Source: Bacteroidota bacterium (GTDB taxonomy: Bacteria; Bacteroidota; Bacteroidia; Bacteroidales; Paludibacteraceae). Taken from it: a stretch of DNA of 32,756 nt. The notes beneath the pieces were generated by a model that ran no database searches, had not been told where the DNA came from, and saw only the letters and a list, made by a program, of their open reading frames with translations. This document shows, one piece after another, positions 30,240 to 32,756 of this stretch (positions within the stretch are counted from its first letter, which is position 1; the number at the start of each line of letters is the position of its first letter). Location: contig JAEWUM010000031.1 of the NCBI GenBank assembly GCA_023459355.1, positions 1 to 32,756 of the forward strand. The letters are read 5' to 3'. A program made the position numbers and the translations under genes.

Positions 30240-31667
30240 ATGAAAGCAACCAAAATAACCTTGCAGCAAGAGCCGCGTATCCGGGTCGATTTTACTTACG
30301 ATCCCCTCAAAGTTCAGCAAATCAAAACCATTTCAGGAGCCCGATGGAGCAAAAGTCTCAAGGCCTGGCATATTCCTTATACGAAAGAAGCATTTAATCA
30401 GCTTAAGAAATTATTTCCGAATGTTGAAATTGAAGTAAATAAAGAAGAGCATCAGGCTGAAGAGCAATCGGTGGTTACCCAAAATCCACCAACATTAAAA
30501 TTAGTACTGCCATCAGAAAAGACTAATGAAAAGAAAAAGCAGCATTTTGATCATTCAGCAATCGAGATAACAGTATCAGCAAAACAAATATCTGTTAAGA
30601 TGCCCAAGAATGAAGCAGACATCCAGTTTATTCGCACATTCAAATATGTTAGATGGGACAGACATCAATACAAATGGATTATACCCAATTATGGAAGAAA
30701 TTTGGATATGTTGAAGAATTATTTCAATAATAGGATTGGCATTATAGATACAGTTGTTATACCACCGCCTATGCAAAAAGTTGTTTTTGACTCCTCTGAA
30801 ACAGTGACAGAGCTACCAGATTTAGATGAAGCAACAGAACAAGAAGTAGTCAGTTTCAAAAAATGGATGGAGCACAAGCGATATAGTGAATCAACCATTG
30901 ACTCATATAACAAAGCAATACGTATATTTTTGCGTTTTGTTAAACCGAAGAAAATATCAGAGATTAACAATGAAGATATGGTACGTTTTGTACATTTATA
31001 CATGATACCGCGAAAATTAAGTCAATCTTACCAAAATCAGGCAGTAAATGCTGCTCGTTTATTCTTTAAGACCATTCAGGGTTCAAAAGTTATTACCGAA
31101 CAAATTGAACGTCCTCGTCGCGAACATAAACTGCCTAATGTACTTAGCAAAGAAGAAGTTGCGGCCATATTAAGAGCGCCTCACAACCTCAAACATCGCA
31201 CCATGTTAAGTTTAATTTACGCTTGTGGATTACGACGAAGCGAACTCATCAATTTACGCCCGGAGAATATTGATTCGAAAAGGCATTTGCTGATTATACT
31301 CAATGCAAAAGGCAAGAAAGATAGAGTAGTACCGATTTCCGATAAAATTATTGAAATGCTCCGGGATTATTATAAAACGTACCGACCAAAAGTCTGGATG
31401 TTTGAGGGACAAGAAGAAGGAGAGCGATATAGCGAAACGAGTTTACAACATGTTTTAAAACAAGCACTTGAAAAATCAAAAATTAAGAAACCAGTCACTT
31501 TACATTGGTTACGGCACTCTTATGCCACCCATTTATTAGAAGCAGGAACAGATTTGCGTTATATACAAGAACTGCTTGGACATAAGAATAGCAAAACAAC
31601 TGAAATATACACGCATGTTACCGAGAAAAGTTTACAAAAAATAGCGAGTCCATTTGATAATTTGTGA
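30240..31667 (+). CDS. Tyrosine recombinase with duplicated N-terminal module
   Basis: The 475-residue protein ends in a tyrosine recombinase catalytic domain. The active residues are Arg332 (CGLRRSEL), a Lys of the AKGKKDRVVP turn, His422 and Arg425 (HWLRHSYATHLL), His448 (LLGHKNSKTTEIYTHV) and nucleophile Tyr457. A SAM-like core-binding domain covers about 200-285 (FKKWMEHKRYSESTIDSY). The first 170 residues hold two copies of a module with an aromatic pattern, ARWSKSLKAWHIP (34-46) and VRWDRHQYKWIIP (137-149), each followed by a helix LKKLF or MLKNYF. The extra insertion typical of integron IntI between the Lys and His motifs is not seen. Similar proteins are often annotated as site-specific recombinase or integron integrase in Bacteroidetes. 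The start is the ATG at 30240, after the promoter. Confidence 0.9.
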   Translation: MKATKITLQQEPRIRVDFTYDPLKVQQIKTISGARWSKSLKAWHIPYTKEAFNQLKKLFPNVEIEVNKEEHQAEEQSVVTQNPPTLKLVLPSEKTNEKKKQHFDHSAIEITVSAKQISVKMPKNEADIQFIRTFKYVRWDRHQYKWIIPNYGRNLDMLKNYFNNRIGIIDTVVIPPPMQKVVFDSSETVTELPDLDEATEQEVVSFKKWMEHKRYSESTIDSYNKAIRIFLRFVKPKKISEINNEDMVRFVHLYMIPRKLSQSYQNQAVNAARLFFKTIQGSKVITEQIERPRREHKLPNVLSKEEVAAILRAPHNLKHRTMLSLIYACGLRRSELINLRPENIDSKRHLLIILNAKGKKDRVVPISDKIIEMLRDYYKTYRPKVWMFEGQEEGERYSETSLQHVLKQALEKSKIKKPVTLHWLRHSYATHLLEAGTDLRYIQELLGHKNSKTTEIYTHVTEKSLQKIASPFDNL

Positions 31668-31686
31668 ATTAATTATTTTATATTTG
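31653..31686 (+). promoter_or_regulatory. Possible promoter reading into the hydrolase gene
   Basis: TATATTTG at 31679-31686 is a perfect -7 box; TTTG at 31653-31656 is 22 bases upstream, one or two more than usual, and lies in the last codons of the recombinase. It would drive the downstream gene like a cassette promoter. Confidence 0.5.
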
Positions 31687-31730
31687 TGGCTATTAAAAAA
31701 TAAAAAGAACCACTAAAAACTGTAGCAAGT

Positions 31731-31811
31731 CTCCCGTTTTGGGAGGTATAGTGCAATTTTATGGTGGGTATAATTATGTTAGCGGGCATTGTGAAAGATA
31801 CCAGCATAACA
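31731..31811 (+). other. Palindromic spacer between recombinase and hydrolase, attC-like
   Basis: The 159-base gap has a small hairpin CTCCC-GTTTT-GGGAG (31731-31745) and then an imperfect palindrome: TGTTAGCGGGCAT from 31777 against ATACCAGCATAACA ending at 31811, with TGTTA/TAACA, GC/GC and GG/CC paired, one bulged base and mismatches around an eight-base loop. An imperfect stem with bulged bases before a cassette-like gene is the shape of a recombination site of the integron class. The classical GTTRRRY core is not fully matched, so this is inference. Confidence 0.4.
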
Positions 31812-31826
31812 GTTAAACATTGATAA

Positions 31827-32741
31827 ATGAAAAAAAAACTACTTTGGATATTAATTTTAGGACTGATAATAATCAGTTGCAAACAAAGGAAAACAGAAAT
31901 GAAAGAGAAAATAATTAAAACAAACGGCATTGAACTCTGTACGGAAAGTTTTGGAAATAAGAAAAATCCAGCAATCCTTTTGGTAGCAGGTGCAACCGTA
32001 TCAATGCTGTATTGGGACACTGAATTTTGCCAACAATTATCTGAAAAAGGATTTTTTGTTATTCGTTACGACAACAGAGATGTAGGAAAATCCACTAATT
32101 ATGAACCAGGTTCTACTCCATACGATATTGTTGACTTAACTAATGACGCTATTTCAATATTGGATGGCTACAAGATTGACAAAGCACATTTTGTGGGGAT
32201 TTCTTTGGGCGGACTAATTTCTCAAATAGCATCAATAAAGTTTGCCGACAGAGTTAACTCCTTAACTCTTATGTCATCAGGCCCTTGGGGAGACTCAGAC
32301 CCAACTATACCTGAAATGGACACGAGTATTTTAGATTTCCATAGTAAAGCAGGTACAGTCAATTGGACAAATGAAGACAGTGTGGTAAACTATTTAATTC
32401 AGGGTGCAGAATTAATGAGTGGCAAGAAACAATTTGACAAACAAAGAAGTGAAAAACTGATAAGAGCTGAGTTCAATAGAGCCAACAATTATATAAGTAT
32501 GTTCAATCACGCTGCATTGCAAGGTGGTGAAGAATATTGGAACAGATTAAACGAAATCAAACAACCCACCTTAATTATCCACGGAACAGACGACAAAATT
32601 TGGCATTATAAGAATGCAGGTTTTTTACTAGAAAAAATAAAAGGTTCAAATCTAATCACCCTTGAAGGTACAGGACACGAATTACACGTTGATGATTGGA
32701 AATCAATAATTGATGGAATAGAAAAACACATAAATGACTGA
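31827..32741 (+). CDS. Alpha/beta hydrolase lipoprotein
   Basis: The 304-residue protein has a lipoprotein signal with Cys18 (IIISCKQ) and an alpha/beta hydrolase domain. The nucleophile Ser lies in FVGISLGGLISQIA, the oxyanion region in LLVAGATVSMLYWDTEF, the acidic residue in IHGTDDKIWHYKN, and the His in GTGHELHVDDW. It resembles small esterases that act on methyl esters or related compounds; the substrate is unknown. The gene is much more AT-rich than the housekeeping genes, follows the recombinase in the same direction, and begins 15 bases after the palindrome. The 15 bases left in the window end in AACAACG; nothing of the next gene is visible. Confidence 0.87.
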   Translation: MKKKLLWILILGLIIISCKQRKTEMKEKIIKTNGIELCTESFGNKKNPAILLVAGATVSMLYWDTEFCQQLSEKGFFVIRYDNRDVGKSTNYEPGSTPYDIVDLTNDAISILDGYKIDKAHFVGISLGGLISQIASIKFADRVNSLTLMSSGPWGDSDPTIPEMDTSILDFHSKAGTVNWTNEDSVVNYLIQGAELMSGKKQFDKQRSEKLIRAEFNRANNYISMFNHAALQGGEEYWNRLNEIKQPTLIIHGTDDKIWHYKNAGFLLEKIKGSNLITLEGTGHELHVDDWKSIIDGIEKHIND

Positions 32742-32756
32742 TAAACAAAAACAACG

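Overview
The window is a chromosomal segment of a member of the Bacteroidota, most likely order Bacteroidales. The evidence is: repeated promoters of the Bacteroidetes type (TTTG or TTG, 18-22 bp, TAnnTTTG) with no strong Shine-Dalgarno sequences; type IX secretion hallmarks (a PorE-like OmpA lipoprotein and a protein with a CHU_C/type B sorting domain); PF13568-type outer membrane barrels; and a chromosomally typical set of single-copy housekeeping genes. I cannot fix the genus from the sequence alone.

Layout. 1-920: end of a LolA-like protein and a DUF2141 protein, separated by a large AT-rich inverted repeat. 989-2251: ribosomal operon rpsF-rpsR-rplI with promoter and terminator. 2298-6986: DUF1015 protein, PorE-like lipoprotein, thyA and folA. 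7161-9858: asnA, hisIE, an FtsE-like ATPase and a small zinc-ribbon protein. 9882-14260 (minus strand): proS, then a compact operon transcribed as LysM/periplasmic-binding protein, PorT-like barrel, cdd. 14421-19261: type IX cargo-like protein, tpx (minus), a cytoplasmic GH13 enzyme, and an LrgA/LrgB pair. 19399-20354 (minus): def and ruvX. 20410-21618: a cobalamin riboswitch controlling one DUF4465 lipoprotein, with terminator. 21673-22169: SRP RNA, tRNA-Thr, a shared bidirectional terminator, and on the minus strand a roughly 220-nt structured RNA candidate that looks like a 6S-type RNA. 22355-23816: TPR membrane protein, ribH, tRNA-Tyr, a rearranged partial tRNA copy, and tRNA-Gly. 23905-25927 (minus): small membrane protein, nth and a FecCD/BtuC permease. 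26090-29908: mutS2 and eno.

The last 2.8 kb differs from the rest. After the eno terminator there are seven 23-bp-period units, five of which form one array of small palindromes. A tyrosine recombinase with a duplicated N-terminal module follows, then an attC-like imperfect palindrome, then a single promoterless-looking lipoprotein hydrolase gene with its own small spacer. This arrangement suggests the start of an integron-like cassette array or another recombinase-driven accessory locus running off the right edge.

A second theme is a set of dispersed short tandem repeats, mostly 7 bp (AACCACT, AGTCTCC, GTCTACA, CTTTCCG, AATAGCG families), that fill intergenic gaps, form hairpins, and in two places overlap the 3' ends of genes (asnA and nth).
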